DNA from: Schaalia sp. HMT-172
GTDB taxonomy: Bacteria > Actinomycetota > Actinomycetes > Actinomycetales > Actinomycetaceae
NCBI RefSeq assembly: GCF_030644365.1
Contig: NZ_CP130058.1
Location: 2,046,001-2,110,000 of the forward strand
DNA length: 64,000 nt
Direction of reading: 5' to 3'
Part shown: positions 21,197 to 37,231 of the stretch, piece after piece
Layout of the letters: each line of letters starts with the position of its first letter
Position numbering within the stretch: the stretch's first letter is position 1
Position numbers and translations under genes: made by a program
The notes under the pieces: generated by a model
What the model was told of the DNA's origin: nothing
Databases searched by the model: none
What the model saw: only the letters and a program-made list of their open reading frames with translations

Positions 21197-21667
21197 TCAC
21201 CAGCGGTAGTGCGCGAAGGCGCGGTTGGACTCAGCCATCTTGTGCATGTCCTCACGGCGCTTCACAGCGGCACCGAGGCCGTTGGAGGCGTCGAGGATCT
21301 CGTTGGCGAGACGCTCGGTCATGGTCTTCTCGCGGCGCTGACGCGAGAAGTCAACCAGCCAGCGCAGGGCCAGCGTCGTGGCGCGCGCGGGGCGAACCTC
21401 GACGGGGACCTGGTAGGTCGCGCCGCCGACGCGGCGGGAGCGGACCTCGAGGGCCGGACGAATGTTCTCGAGAGCGCGCTTGAGCACGGAGACGGGCTCC
21501 TGCTCGGTGCGCTCGCGAACGGTTTCAAGTGCGCCGTAGACGATGCGCTCGGCGACGGTCTTCTTGCCGTCGAGGAGGACGCGGTTGACCAGCTGGGTCA
21601 CGACCTTGGAGCCGTAGACCGGGTCATCGACGAGGGGGCGACGGGGAGCGGGGCCCTTACGAGGCAT
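21197..21667 (-). CDS. rpsG: 30S ribosomal protein S7
   Basis: 156 residues ([40 protein letters not shown]). S7 organises the 30S head near the E site. Its ATG shares one base with the rpsL stop (TAATG), so translation is likely coupled. Confidence 0.98.
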   Translation of the reverse strand: MPRKGPAPRRPLVDDPVYGSKVVTQLVNRVLLDGKKTVAERIVYGALETVRERTEQEPVSVLKRALENIRPALEVRSRRVGGATYQVPVEVRPARATTLALRWLVDFSRQRREKTMTERLANEILDASNGLGAAVKRREDMHKMAESNRAFAHYRW

Positions 21668-22041
21668 TACTTCTTCTCCTTCTTCGCGCCGTAACGGGAA
21701 CGAGCCTGCTGACGGCCGCGGACACCCTGGGTGTCGAGCGAGCCGCGGACGATGCGGTAACGCACGCCGGGCAGGTCCTTCACACGACCACCGCGCACGA
21801 GCACGATCGAGTGCTCCTGCAGGTTGTGGCCCTCACCGGGGATGTACGCGGTGACTTCGATGCCGGACGAAAGGCGCACACGAGCGACCTTTCGCAGAGC
21901 CGAGTTCGGCTTCTTCGGCGTGGTGGTGTACACGCGGGTGCACACGCCGCGACGCTGGGGGGAGCCCTTCAGCGCGGGGGTCTTCACCTTCGCGCGCTTC
22001 GAGACACGTCCCTTGCGGACGAGCTGCTGAATGGTAGGCAC
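21667..22041 (-). CDS. rpsL: 30S ribosomal protein S12
   Basis: 124 residues from GTG 22041 ([12 protein letters not shown]), the usual S12 N-terminus; a longer upstream frame is rejected. S12 is at the decoding centre. Lysines in [12 protein letters not shown] and [12 protein letters not shown], the positions changed in streptomycin-resistant mutants, are wild type. First gene of rpsL-rpsG-fusA(-tuf). Confidence 0.98.
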   Translation of the reverse strand: MPTIQQLVRKGRVSKRAKVKTPALKGSPQRRGVCTRVYTTTPKKPNSALRKVARVRLSSGIEVTAYIPGEGHNLQEHSIVLVRGGRVKDLPGVRYRIVRGSLDTQGVRGRQQARSRYGAKKEKK

Positions 22042-22269
22042 TGGGTCTCCAGTTTCTTTCCGTCGGCGGCCTCCCCTCACGTCGAGGGGTGGCCCTGATT
22101 GTCAGTCTTCCGCGACTGCGCAACCCCCATGTGGGCACACGTGTCCGCTGGGGGCCGGTGCGCCATGATAACCGCGAGGGTCAGAGAATGACGCCCGGAG
22201 CTCCGACGGACGGAGCCCGCTCCCGGTTTCCCGGGCACAGAGGTTCCACAGAGGCGGGAACCACCCTCA

Positions 22270-22299
22270 AGGATAGTGGGAAACGTCGCCGTTCGTCAA
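22270..22299 (-). promoter_or_regulatory. Candidate rpsL operon promoter
   Basis: TTGACG, an 18-bp spacer and TATCCT on the minus strand, about 230 nt before rpsL. Good match to a housekeeping promoter and the best in this interval. Confidence 0.6.
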
Positions 22300-22353
22300 A
22301 GGGGCTGACGTGTGGTTCCCCCCTCATCGACGAGGCCGGGGCCGGGCACCGCT

Positions 22354-22413
22354 CGCAGTGTGTCGTCCCGCAGTGTGTCGCCCCGCAGTGTGTCGTCCCG
22401 CAGTGTGTCGTCC
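22354..22413. repeat. 15-bp tandem repeat, four units
   Basis: CGCAGTGTGTCGTCC is repeated four times head to tail (second unit ends CGCCC) and is followed by a partial CGCAGGGC. It lies between the rpsL promoter candidate and the end of the GH3 gene; no frame uses it convincingly. Likely length-variable between strains. Confidence 0.9.
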
Positions 22414-22470
22414 CGCAGGGCCGGGCGTCCGATGCGCACAGGTCGGCGCACACCGTGTTCACAAGCGCAC

Positions 22471-22506
22471 GGAGGGGCCCGCAGGCGCTTGCCTGCGGGC
22501 CCCTCC
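22471..22506 (-). terminator. Hairpin after the GH3 gene
   Basis: GGAGGGGCCCGCAGGC pairs perfectly over 16 bp with its complement around a GCTT loop, 66 bp after the GH3 stop. No U-tract, but very stable. Confidence 0.7.
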
Positions 22507-22571
22507 CCTACGAGCCAGCGATGCTCACTGCCACCCGAGGGTCATGCACATTCCGGTTGTTCCCGGATCGG

Positions 22572-25523
22572 TCACTTCTCCGCCTTGTCAGCCCCGGCCT
22601 CGTCGATGGAGGCGGCGGGCTCGACGGTGATCACGGCTTCGTCCTTGCGGGCGCGGTAGCGACGAATCGCCACCAGCTCAAGTCCGAGGAGCGCCAGGAT
22701 CGCGGCGCCTGCCACCACCCAGGTGATGTACTCCCAGGTATTGCGGGTAACCTCGGGCTGGCCGTTCTCGTACATCCACGAGTTCGCGACCGTGTAGAGG
22801 ATGTTGTGCGAAGCGTTACGCAGCGCGGTCACACCCGCGGCATCCTGCACGTTGACCGTCGCGATCGGCATGTCGATCGTCGCGAGCATCAGGTCGCCAC
22901 CACCGCGCGTGATCTGGTCGGCATTCTGGTATCCGTAGCCCGCGAAGTAGTCGGTGAGGACCATGCCGCGGAAGCCCCACTCGTCGCGCAGGACGCCGTT
23001 CAGCAGCGCCGAGTTCGCACCCGCGTACTCCGGACCGATGTAGTTGAACGCGCTCATGATCGCGTGCGCGCCGCCGTCCTTGACGCCGATCTCGAAGGGA
23101 CGCAGGTAGATTTCGCGCATTGCCTGCTCGTTCGTCCAGGTCGCCAGCATGTGCGTGCGGTTGGTTTCCTGGTCGTTCAGGGCGAAGTGCTTGAGGAAGG
23201 CGTACACGCCCCTCGCCTGGGCGCCCTTGATTTCCTCGGCGACCAGCGTTCCAGCCAGGACCGGATCCTCCGAGAAGTACTCGAAGTTACGTCCCGCGTA
23301 GGCGTAGCGGTGCGTGTTCGTTGCCGGCGCGTACCAGCCCGAGACCTGCATGTCGTGCGCCATTGTGCCGATTGCGTCGCCGAAGGACCGCGCGAGCTCC
23401 TTGTTGAAGGTCGCCGCCACGGACACCGCGGACGGCAGGCCGATCGAGCCGACGCCCGTGAAGTTGTTGTTCAGCGAGGCCGGGCCGTCCACGTCGGAGA
23501 CGCGCAGCTTGCCGATCGAGGAGATCGCCGGGGAGCCGTAGCCGCCCTTGGAGATGAGTGTGTTCATTTCCTTGACGGTGAGCTGGTCGAGGAGCTGATC
23601 CCACGTCGGGTCGTCGTAGTCGAGGCCAGCGAGGTCACCCAGGACGAGGCCATTCCTGGCACCCGTGGTGGGCATCGTCGCGCTGGAGTCAGCATCGGCG
23701 GCCGCCGCGTCATAATTCGAGGTCGCAAGGAACTTCGCCTTATCGGCCTCGCTCATCTCGAAGTTCGTGGGGGCGGCGGTCGACTCCGCAAAGTTGGCGA
23801 AGTGGCCGGCGCGCGACAGGTAGGTGACGTCACCCTTCGCGTCGTCGAAGCGGTTGGTCGCCACGACCTGGTCACCGTCGTGCGTGTTGTCCGAGGTGTC
23901 GAAGGTCTGCGTCGCGCCCACCGTGTACGTCTTCTCGTCGATGACGTCGTGCGAGTTGGAACGCGCGGAGATCGTGTAGTCGCCGGCCTCGAGCACGTAG
24001 GCCTTCGCATTCACCGAGTCGTAGGAAGCGAGCGCGTCACGGTTCCACGTGACCGTCAGCGTCTGGGACTCACCGGGCTCCAGCAGCTTCGTCTTCTCGT
24101 AGGACAGCAGGTTCGCCGCAGCCTTTTCGATGCCGCCGTCCGTGTAGGGCGGGTTGTCGTAGATCTGCACGACGTCCTTACCGGCGACCTGGCCCGTGTT
24201 CGTCACGGTCACGTCAACGGACATGGTACCCGTGGCCTCGTCGACCGTGATGTCACTCATCGACTGGGAGAACGTCGTGTAGGACAGGCCGAAACCAAAC
24301 GGGTAGACAACCTCGTTGCCGTAGTCGATGACGCCCTCAGCGGCGGCCGTCTCGTACCAGCGGTAGCCGACGTAGATCGACTCGTTGTAGTTCACGAAAG
24401 ACGGCTGCGTCTGAGTGCCCTTGTTGAAGGGGTCATCCTGGGCGAACTCCGTCATGTTCGTGTACTGGAAGTCGCCGAAGTTGTTGGCCGCGGGACCCGC
24501 CTTAATGTCGCGGGCGAAGGTGTCGGGGGTCTTGGCGGAGGGGTTCACCTCGCCGTCCAGGATGCGGCCCAGCGCGTTGAAGCCCACCTGGCCGCCGGGG
24601 ATCGCCCACACGATCGCGTCGATCTCCGGGTCGTCCTGGAGGTCGCCCAGCTGGAAGGCGTTGGCGGCGTTAATGACGACGACCGTCTTCGTCGAGGTCT
24701 TCTTCGCCAGCTCGATCATGTCCTTCTCGGGACGCGTCAGCTCGAGGTAGCCCTGGCCGTCCTCGAAGTCCGCGTACTCCTCGGAGTTGTTCGTGTAGCT
24801 GAAGTACGGGTTGTCCGCCATTTCCTGGTTGACGTTGCGCGGCAGGTCGAAGCCCTCGCCGCCCGAGCGGGCGATCGTCACCACGGCGGTGTCACCGAAG
24901 GCAGTGGCGTTGGAGAGCAGGTCGTCAGAGTACTTATCCTGCGTGGGCTCGGGCAGCGACCAGTCGGCCTTAAACATGCCGACCTCGGGGCGCTCCGCGC
25001 GGTAAGAGGTGTACAGGTTCGTCAGCTCGTCGTTCGTGGTGAAGCCAGCGTTGTGGAGGCCGTCGAGGAGCGTCGTAGTGGGATTGTCCTTCGAGAGCGA
25101 GCCGGAGCCTGTGCCGCCGTAGATCGGGTTCGTCGAGCCCCAGCCCCACACGTTGATCGCGGAGCCCTTGGCGAGAGGCAGGGCACCGTTCTGATTCTTC
25201 AGAAGGACCATGCCCTCGTCCGAGATATTGTTGCCCAGTTCTTCCACCTGAGCCTTCGAGACGTCCGTCAGCGCGCCGGTGCCGGCAGCCAGGTCAAGCA
25301 CCTTCTTGAAGCCGCCGTACATCATCGACACGACGGCCACGACGACCGCGACGAGCGCCGCGACCCAGGCCGTCGAGCGCGTGAGCTTGCGGGCAGGCTT
25401 GCCCATCTTGAAAACAGCGAGGGAGACGATGATGGCGAGCGCCAGCGCCGCGCCGATGACGATCAAGGGGACCTTGATCGACTCAACCATCTTCCACACA
25501 TCAGACCAGTTGATGGAAAGCAT
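22572..25523 (-). CDS. Membrane-anchored GH3 glycosidase with reversed domain order
   Basis: 983 residues. Two N-terminal membrane segments (about 18-38 and 49-70) are followed by a GH3 C-terminal-type domain (DEGMVLLKNQNGALPL, about 102; GGEGFDLPRNVN), a fibronectin III-like domain (about 425-520), and then the GH3 TIM barrel, with KHFALNDQ at about 778 and the nucleophile region VLTDYFAGYG (Asp about 858). A third membrane helix (about 930-950) and a basic tail end the protein. Normal GH3 enzymes have the barrel first, so this is a circular permutation with the catalytic part outside the cell. Substrate is unknown (beta-glucoside-like family). SD AGAGGAC precedes ATG 25523. Confidence 0.9.
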   Translation of the reverse strand: MLSINWSDVWKMVESIKVPLIVIGAALALAIIVSLAVFKMGKPARKLTRSTAWVAALVAVVVAVVSMMYGGFKKVLDLAAGTGALTDVSKAQVEELGNNISDEGMVLLKNQNGALPLAKGSAINVWGWGSTNPIYGGTGSGSLSKDNPTTTLLDGLHNAGFTTNDELTNLYTSYRAERPEVGMFKADWSLPEPTQDKYSDDLLSNATAFGDTAVVTIARSGGEGFDLPRNVNQEMADNPYFSYTNNSEEYADFEDGQGYLELTRPEKDMIELAKKTSTKTVVVINAANAFQLGDLQDDPEIDAIVWAIPGGQVGFNALGRILDGEVNPSAKTPDTFARDIKAGPAANNFGDFQYTNMTEFAQDDPFNKGTQTQPSFVNYNESIYVGYRWYETAAAEGVIDYGNEVVYPFGFGLSYTTFSQSMSDITVDEATGTMSVDVTVTNTGQVAGKDVVQIYDNPPYTDGGIEKAAANLLSYEKTKLLEPGESQTLTVTWNRDALASYDSVNAKAYVLEAGDYTISARSNSHDVIDEKTYTVGATQTFDTSDNTHDGDQVVATNRFDDAKGDVTYLSRAGHFANFAESTAAPTNFEMSEADKAKFLATSNYDAAAADADSSATMPTTGARNGLVLGDLAGLDYDDPTWDQLLDQLTVKEMNTLISKGGYGSPAISSIGKLRVSDVDGPASLNNNFTGVGSIGLPSAVSVAATFNKELARSFGDAIGTMAHDMQVSGWYAPATNTHRYAYAGRNFEYFSEDPVLAGTLVAEEIKGAQARGVYAFLKHFALNDQETNRTHMLATWTNEQAMREIYLRPFEIGVKDGGAHAIMSAFNYIGPEYAGANSALLNGVLRDEWGFRGMVLTDYFAGYGYQNADQITRGGGDLMLATIDMPIATVNVQDAAGVTALRNASHNILYTVANSWMYENGQPEVTRNTWEYITWVVAGAAILALLGLELVAIRRYRARKDEAVITVEPAASIDEAGADKAEK

Positions 25524-25886
25524 TGTTGATGTCCTCTTTCAGCTTCGAAACCCTGCATCCCAGAGTCAGATCAGCTCCCTGTCCATCCCGTTTGTGTCTC
25601 CATAGACGTGGGTCGCCGCAGACCAGGGGCAGATGGGAACCGCCACCACCTATTCAACCGCACGGTCGCCCCTGCGCCGTGGGGCCTCGTGCGTTCTGTC
25701 GGATTCGCTGCACAATCTGTCAGGATGGGCAGCCTGACGCCCCGCGGACTTCGCCACCTACTCGGGAAGCGGCTCTCCCCGCCAGCCTCGTTCCCTGTCC
25801 GAGGTCGGGGCCAGCAGCTATTCATGCCCCAACGCCACGTCGGCATCAGCCCCGCCACCGACGAGTGACGTCACAGGGGATGCGCG
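25524..25886. other. Intergenic region upstream of the GH3 gene
   Basis: About 360 bp between the GH3 start and the surface-protein terminator. I see no convincing gene. It must hold the GH3 promoter, but no hexamer pair stands out; a GAGGTCGGGGCC stretch near 25801 resembles the dispersed GACGAGGCCGGGGC motif. Confidence 0.5.
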
Positions 25887-25918
25887 AGGGCCCGGCCCCC
25901 TCGCGGGGACCGGGCCCT
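25887..25918 (-). terminator. Terminator of the surface-protein gene
   Basis: AGGGCCCGG pairs with CCGGGCCCT and the stem continues inward through the C-rich/G-rich arms; 26 bp after the stop. Confidence 0.7.
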
Positions 25919-25943
25919 GTACCGTTGTCGACCGGATTTACGA

Positions 25944-27392
25944 TCAGCGTGCGCGGCGCTTGGCCGCCACGAGGCCGACGCCGGCGACGCCGAGCAGGCC
26001 GACGAGCGCGATGGCAACGCCGGTGTTCGCGCCGGTGCTGGCAAGCTTGTTGCCGTCAGAGCTCTTGCCACCCGCGGGCTGCGGCTGCCCGGGAGTGGGC
26101 TGCGGCTGCTCGGGGGTCGGCTGCGGCTGCTCGGGGGTCGGCTGCGGCTGCTCGGGGGTCGGCTGGGGCTGATCGGGCTTCGGAAGCTCGGGGAAATCGC
26201 ACGTCGAAGACGCCGAGGTATCGGACTCGGCGATGGCTGCGCCGCTCGTCGTCGTCCCCGAGATCTTCACGAGCGGCGTAACCTCAGCGCTACCGGTGAT
26301 AAGGAACGAGAACTTCACCGACCCGTTGGCGGGAAGCTCGAGATCCTTGAAGGTAAGCACCTTGCCCGCGACCGTCGGCTCGGGGGCGCCGCTGGCCGAC
26401 TGGGGAACGTAGGTGGCGTCGTCCGACAGTGTCGCAATGACCGTCTGAACCGACTTGACATCAGGGTTCGGGTTTGTGATCGTCACGCCGATGGTGCGCG
26501 TCGCGGTGGAGTCGGCGCCCGGCTGGGCGACGGCGCATGTCGCGGAGGACAGCGCGACCTGGCCCTTCGGCGAGAAGGAGGTGATGAGAGAGTAGTCGGC
26601 CGTCGTATTCGGCTCGAGGGTACGAGTCCAGCTCAGAGCCATGCCGTTGTCCCGGTTGTCATCGGCGTGGTCGAGCTTGTTGGGCAGCGGCTCACGGTCC
26701 TTGACCTTGTCCCAGACCTCGTTAAAGGAACTGTAGTAGTAGTTCGAACCGGCGGTCGTCGGGACGAACTGCTCGACTCGGCCACGATCCGTGTGCTGGC
26801 CGGTTTCCGGATCCTTCGCTCGGCAGATAACCGTTCCCGTGTTCGCGTCGTACTCACCGAAGCCGTAATCGTTGTCCTGGAGGTAGCAATCCGCCGCGTG
26901 GTAGAGAGTAAAGTCCTGAGCGGTATCCGAAATGTTCTTCACCGACGAGGTCGTCGCGTAGAAGTCATTGCCCGTTGAGTAGGTGTCCGTCTGCGTGATC
27001 TCGAATCCGCCGCCGCGAACGACAGTCGTGAGGACCCACGGATCGGCTTGGGTACCCGTTCCCGACTTCGTTTGCGAGACCGGCGTCCAGGCGATCGCCC
27101 CTGTGGACACCGCAGCACGAGACTTCAGCTCCCCCGGACCGAACAGCTCAGATCCCACAGCGAGGAACGTTCCACAGTCGGCTGGATCCGTCGCGGATCG
27201 AGAATTATAGAACTCGTTATAACTATCGCCCTTGTAGTTGATCGAGCAGTTGAGCGTGTCGGAGATGGCAATCCGAACGAGCGGTCCGTCCGCATCCTCA
27301 ATCGTGGGACCAGCGGCGAGGGCCGCCAACGGGTTGAGAACGAGGGTCGCGGAGCCGAGCGCAGCAATGACCAGTTTCTTGGACAGGCGCAT
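25944..27392 (-). CDS. Sortase-anchored surface protein (LASTG signal)
   Basis: 482 residues. A signal peptide (about 1-27, MRLSKKLVIAALGS then an AALAAG-type cleavage region), an extracellular part of about 370 residues with several Cys and NNTT-poor beta-like sequence, a Pro-rich stalk (about 398-446) with four PQPTPEQ heptads, LASTG at 450-454, a hydrophobic stretch and the basic end AAKRRAR. LAXTG is typical of class E sortases of actinobacteria. The main domain is not recognised; a middle repeat resembles DUF11-type conserved surface domains (TRTIGVTITNPNP). It lies between rpoC and the GH3 gene on the same strand. Confidence 0.85.
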   Translation of the reverse strand: MRLSKKLVIAALGSATLVLNPLAALAAGPTIEDADGPLVRIAISDTLNCSINYKGDSYNEFYNSRSATDPADCGTFLAVGSELFGPGELKSRAAVSTGAIAWTPVSQTKSGTGTQADPWVLTTVVRGGGFEITQTDTYSTGNDFYATTSSVKNISDTAQDFTLYHAADCYLQDNDYGFGEYDANTGTVICRAKDPETGQHTDRGRVEQFVPTTAGSNYYYSSFNEVWDKVKDREPLPNKLDHADDNRDNGMALSWTRTLEPNTTADYSLITSFSPKGQVALSSATCAVAQPGADSTATRTIGVTITNPNPDVKSVQTVIATLSDDATYVPQSASGAPEPTVAGKVLTFKDLELPANGSVKFSFLITGSAEVTPLVKISGTTTSGAAIAESDTSASSTCDFPELPKPDQPQPTPEQPQPTPEQPQPTPEQPQPTPGQPQPAGGKSSDGNKLASTGANTGVAIALVGLLGVAGVGLVAAKRRAR

Positions 27393-27563
27393 GAGGAGAC
27401 ATCCTTAAGCGTTGATGGATATGGTGCGGTCAATCTAGCATCCGCGTCGCAGCTTTCCAAATGGTTGAACTTGTCATGTTCGACCGTCGCAGCTGGCACT
27501 CGATCTGCGCCGCCGTTAGACATCCCCGGCATGCTCAGGGCGTGCAAGCAGATACGACAAAGG

Positions 27564-27602
27564 GCCCCGGCCTTGTCACGCTGTCACGGACGAGGCCGGG
27601 GC
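27564..27602 (-). terminator. Terminator of rpoC
   Basis: GGCCCCGGCC(T)TGTC and GACGAGGCCGGGGCC pair around a ~12-nt loop; on the minus strand TTTGTCGTATC follows. Both arms are copies of the GACGAGGCCGGGGC motif in opposite orientation. Confidence 0.8.
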
Positions 27603-27624
27603 CCTCACGGGTGAACGATCCCGA

Positions 27625-31527
<3,903 letters not shown>

Positions 31528-31542
31528 AGTTATCTCTCCCTA

Positions 31543-35019
<3,477 letters not shown>

Positions 35020-35066
35020 AGGGGGTCCTTCCCTGCTGTTACGGTGCGCACGCTTCCTTATCACCC

Positions 35067-35093
35067 ATTATCTGACGCGTCCTGGTCCGTCAA
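35067..35093 (-). promoter_or_regulatory. Candidate rpoB promoter
   Basis: TTGACG and GATAAT separated by 15 bp on the minus strand; a 17-bp spacing to TAATGG is the alternative. The predicted start near 35060 gives a ~40-nt leader to the TTG start and excludes the upstream ATG. Confidence 0.6.
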
Positions 35094-35249
35094 GCGCCTG
35101 TTACGACGGCTGGATACGGGTCACCTCGGGCATGATAAGGCGCAAATACTCAGGTTACCGTGAGTCGCGTCGCGAGTCAAGGGTCCGTGTGATATGTGCA
35201 GGGTCTCACGGGAACGAGGCCGTGGCCGGCTGGTCCGTCAGGCGCGACG

Positions 35250-36678
35250 AGCCTGTCAATTTTTCTGTGTATGGGGGTTAGAGGTAGGGGGTGATTCGGT
35301 CGGGGTAGGCGGTGGTGAGTTGGGCGAGGGCTTGTTTCCAGTTGGTGGTGGTGTGTCCTTCGATGAGGCGGGTGTGTCCTGTTCGTTTGTTGGGGGGTTT
35401 GCCAGCGTCTGTGAGGCGCTGGGCGGCTCGTTTGTCTTCGATGTTGCAGATGGCGAGCCACAAGAGTTTGACGGCGGCTTCTTCGCTGGGGAAATGCCCG
35501 CGGTTCTTGGTGATTTTGCGTAGCTGGTAGTTCAAGGACTCGATAGCGTTGGTGGTGTACACGACGCGGCGCAGCATGGGCGGGAACGCCAAGAACGGCG
35601 TGAAGCGCTGCCAGGCGCGCTGCCAGGTGGCAACCGTTTGGGGGTAGCGCGCTCCCAGGTCGCTGGCCGCGAAGTCCTCCAGCGCCCCTCGGGCGGTTTC
35701 CTCGTTGGGCGCGCTGTACACGGCCTTGAGAGCCGCGGCGACGCTCTTGCGGTCCTTGTAGGACACGAAACGCATGGAGGCGCGGATTAAGTGAACGACG
35801 CAGGTTTGGACCATGGACTGGGGCCAGGTCGCTTCGATGGCTTCAGGCAGGCCAGTAAGTCCGTCGCAGCACACGATCAGGACATCGCGTAGGCCTCGGT
35901 TGGCCAGCTCGGCGCACACGTGGGCCCAAAAGGAGGCGCCTTCATCGGCTTGGACCCAGATGCCCAGCACGTGCTTGACCCCCTCCATGTCCACTCCGAC
36001 CGCCAGGTGAGCGGCCCGGTTCTCCACCCTGTGATCGCATCGGACTTTGATGCGGATCGCATCCAGGTAGATCACCGGGTAGAACGCTTCTAAGGGGCGG
36101 TGCTGCCACTCCAAGACGGCCTCGCACACCGCGTCAGTGATCGTAGAAATCGTCCCAGCGCCCACCTCCACGCCCAGGGTGGAGGCCAGGTGATGGCGGA
36201 TATCGCGTACCGTCATCCCCCCGGCATACAAGCTGATAATCATCGAATCCAAACCATCAAGGCGCCGCTGTCCTTTACGCACCAGGCGCGGGGTGAACGA
36301 GCCCGCCCGGTCCCGGGGAACCTCGATCTCGAAGGCTCCCACCTCCGACATCACGGTCTTCTTCGTCGTGCCGTTCCTCGTGTTCGAGCGCGCCTGCCCA
36401 CTGGCCTGGCCCTTCTCATACCCCAAGTGCTCGGTCAGCTCCGCGGCCAACCCGCGCTCCAACGCCTCCTTAAGCAACGCCGGCAACAAGCCCTCGCTAC
36501 CCGTCATCTCGACCTCGCCAGCATCAAGACGCTCAAACAACGCATCCAACGCCCCCGAGCGACGAAGCTCCTCCACCGTCTCACGCCCACTAGCGCGAGC
36601 CACAACAACATCATCATCATTCATCATGCATCAATCCTTTCAAACAAAAGACGGATACACAGACAATTAAACACGCCC
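35250..36678 (-). mobile_element. IS256-family insertion sequence
   Basis: About 1429 bp. Imperfect terminal inverted repeats (about 18 of 26 match; shared TCTGTGTAT) lie at 35251-35275 and 36653-36678. The same 9 bp, GGCGCGACG, flank it at 35241-35249 and 36679-36687, which is the expected target duplication, so the copy is probably recent and complete. It lies between the rpoB promoter and a partial tRNA. Confidence 0.88.
35278..36627 (-). CDS. IS256/Mutator-family transposase
   Basis: 449 residues, full length for the family. The DDE residues are D189 (YPVIYLDAIRIK), D255 (VCCDGLTGLPEAI) and E363 (TTNAIESLNYQLRK). The start at ATG 36627 lies 51 bp inside the right end and the stop 28 bp inside the left end. 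No frameshift, so it is probably active. Confidence 0.95.
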   Translation of the reverse strand: MMNDDDVVVARASGRETVEELRRSGALDALFERLDAGEVEMTGSEGLLPALLKEALERGLAAELTEHLGYEKGQASGQARSNTRNGTTKKTVMSEVGAFEIEVPRDRAGSFTPRLVRKGQRRLDGLDSMIISLYAGGMTVRDIRHHLASTLGVEVGAGTISTITDAVCEAVLEWQHRPLEAFYPVIYLDAIRIKVRCDHRVENRAAHLAVGVDMEGVKHVLGIWVQADEGASFWAHVCAELANRGLRDVLIVCCDGLTGLPEAIEATWPQSMVQTCVVHLIRASMRFVSYKDRKSVAAALKAVYSAPNEETARGALEDFAASDLGARYPQTVATWQRAWQRFTPFLAFPPMLRRVVYTTNAIESLNYQLRKITKNRGHFPSEEAAVKLLWLAICNIEDKRAAQRLTDAGKPPNKRTGHTRLIEGHTTTNWKQALAQLTTAYPDRITPYL

Positions 36679-36711
36679 GGCGCGACGGCGGCGGCTCCCA
36701 GGCTGGGTTGG

Positions 36712-36746
36712 TGGTGCCCCAAGTCGGGCTTGAACCGACGACCCAC
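36712..36746. repeat. Partial tRNA-Met copy (att-like, left)
   Basis: 35 bp identical to the 3' part (CCA end, acceptor and T-arm) of the tRNA-Met at 39321-39355, in the same orientation; homology ends inside the tRNA. This is the signature of an element integrated into a tRNA 3' end, where the intact tRNA is rebuilt at one border. Confidence 0.85.
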
Positions 36747-37094
36747 ATCTGAGCAGCTTGCCCGTGCCACAGCACCTGCGACGTGCGTGGACCATTACAT
36801 CGACAGATGACGACAGATACCACCGACATACGCGACAGACCCAATGAGCGGTTCGTAGTTAAATGACAATACCCAGACAGACACCCAGCCACCACTACAA
36901 CCACGAGGCACACCAGACGAAACTCGGTACACAGGTTTGCATTCTATGTTTTACGATGACGTACGTGGAGCATCTGGCAGCTCAGGTCAATGTGCGCTCC
37001 ACACATGGTCAGGGTGTTACTAGGTACACCAAGACAGTTTGATACGCTCACAAAACGGATAGACACACATCTCTTGCAGTCGAGAGGAGACACT
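36747..37094. other. Gene-free part of the tRNA-Met island remnant
   Basis: About 350 bp with lower GC than its surroundings. I find no gene. AT-rich stretches near 36944-36960 and 37038-37066 may hold the promoter of the following small operon. No integrase is left. Confidence 0.5.
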
Positions 37095-37163
37095 ATGAAT
37101 GTTCGTTATACAACCGCCATCCATCAGTCCTTCGCGTCCCAGATGAGAGGATTCCGGCAATGA
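37095..37163 (+). CDS. 22-residue leader peptide or truncated gene
   Basis: ATG 37095 is preceded by AGGAGA at 6 nt, a very strong ribosome binding site, and encodes MNVRYTTAIHQSFASQMRGF plus RQ. Its stop overlaps the ATG of the next frame (ATGA). It is either a coupled leader peptide or the remnant of a larger gene. It has no recognised homology. Confidence 0.45.
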   Translation: MNVRYTTAIHQSFASQMRGFRQ

Positions 37164-37231
37164 GCAATGGACCTATCACAACACGTTTCGAGGAGCGAGT
37201 TAATAAGGAACTAGCACGCCTTGGGATTGAC

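Noticed and set aside
22089-25529. Very long open frame on the plus strand opposite the GH3 gene
   Set aside because: It is the antisense shadow of a real high-GC gene; similar long shadows lie opposite rpoB, rpoC, fusA and map. None has family motifs or a ribosome binding site.
25571-25858. Small minus-strand frame upstream of the GH3 gene
   Set aside because: No ribosome binding site, unusual Trp/Arg-rich composition and no family resemblance.
35020-35064. ATG 35064 as rpoB start
   Set aside because: It lies at the predicted transcription start; the TTG at 35019 has an upstream AAGGA and matches the mycobacterial start.
36712-36746. Second tRNA-Met gene
   Set aside because: Only the T-arm and acceptor 3' part are present; anticodon and D-arm sequences are absent.
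36617-36913. Minus-strand frame running from the partial tRNA into the IS256 right end
   Set aside because: It crosses the insertion boundary and includes a translated tRNA fragment; composition is not protein-like.
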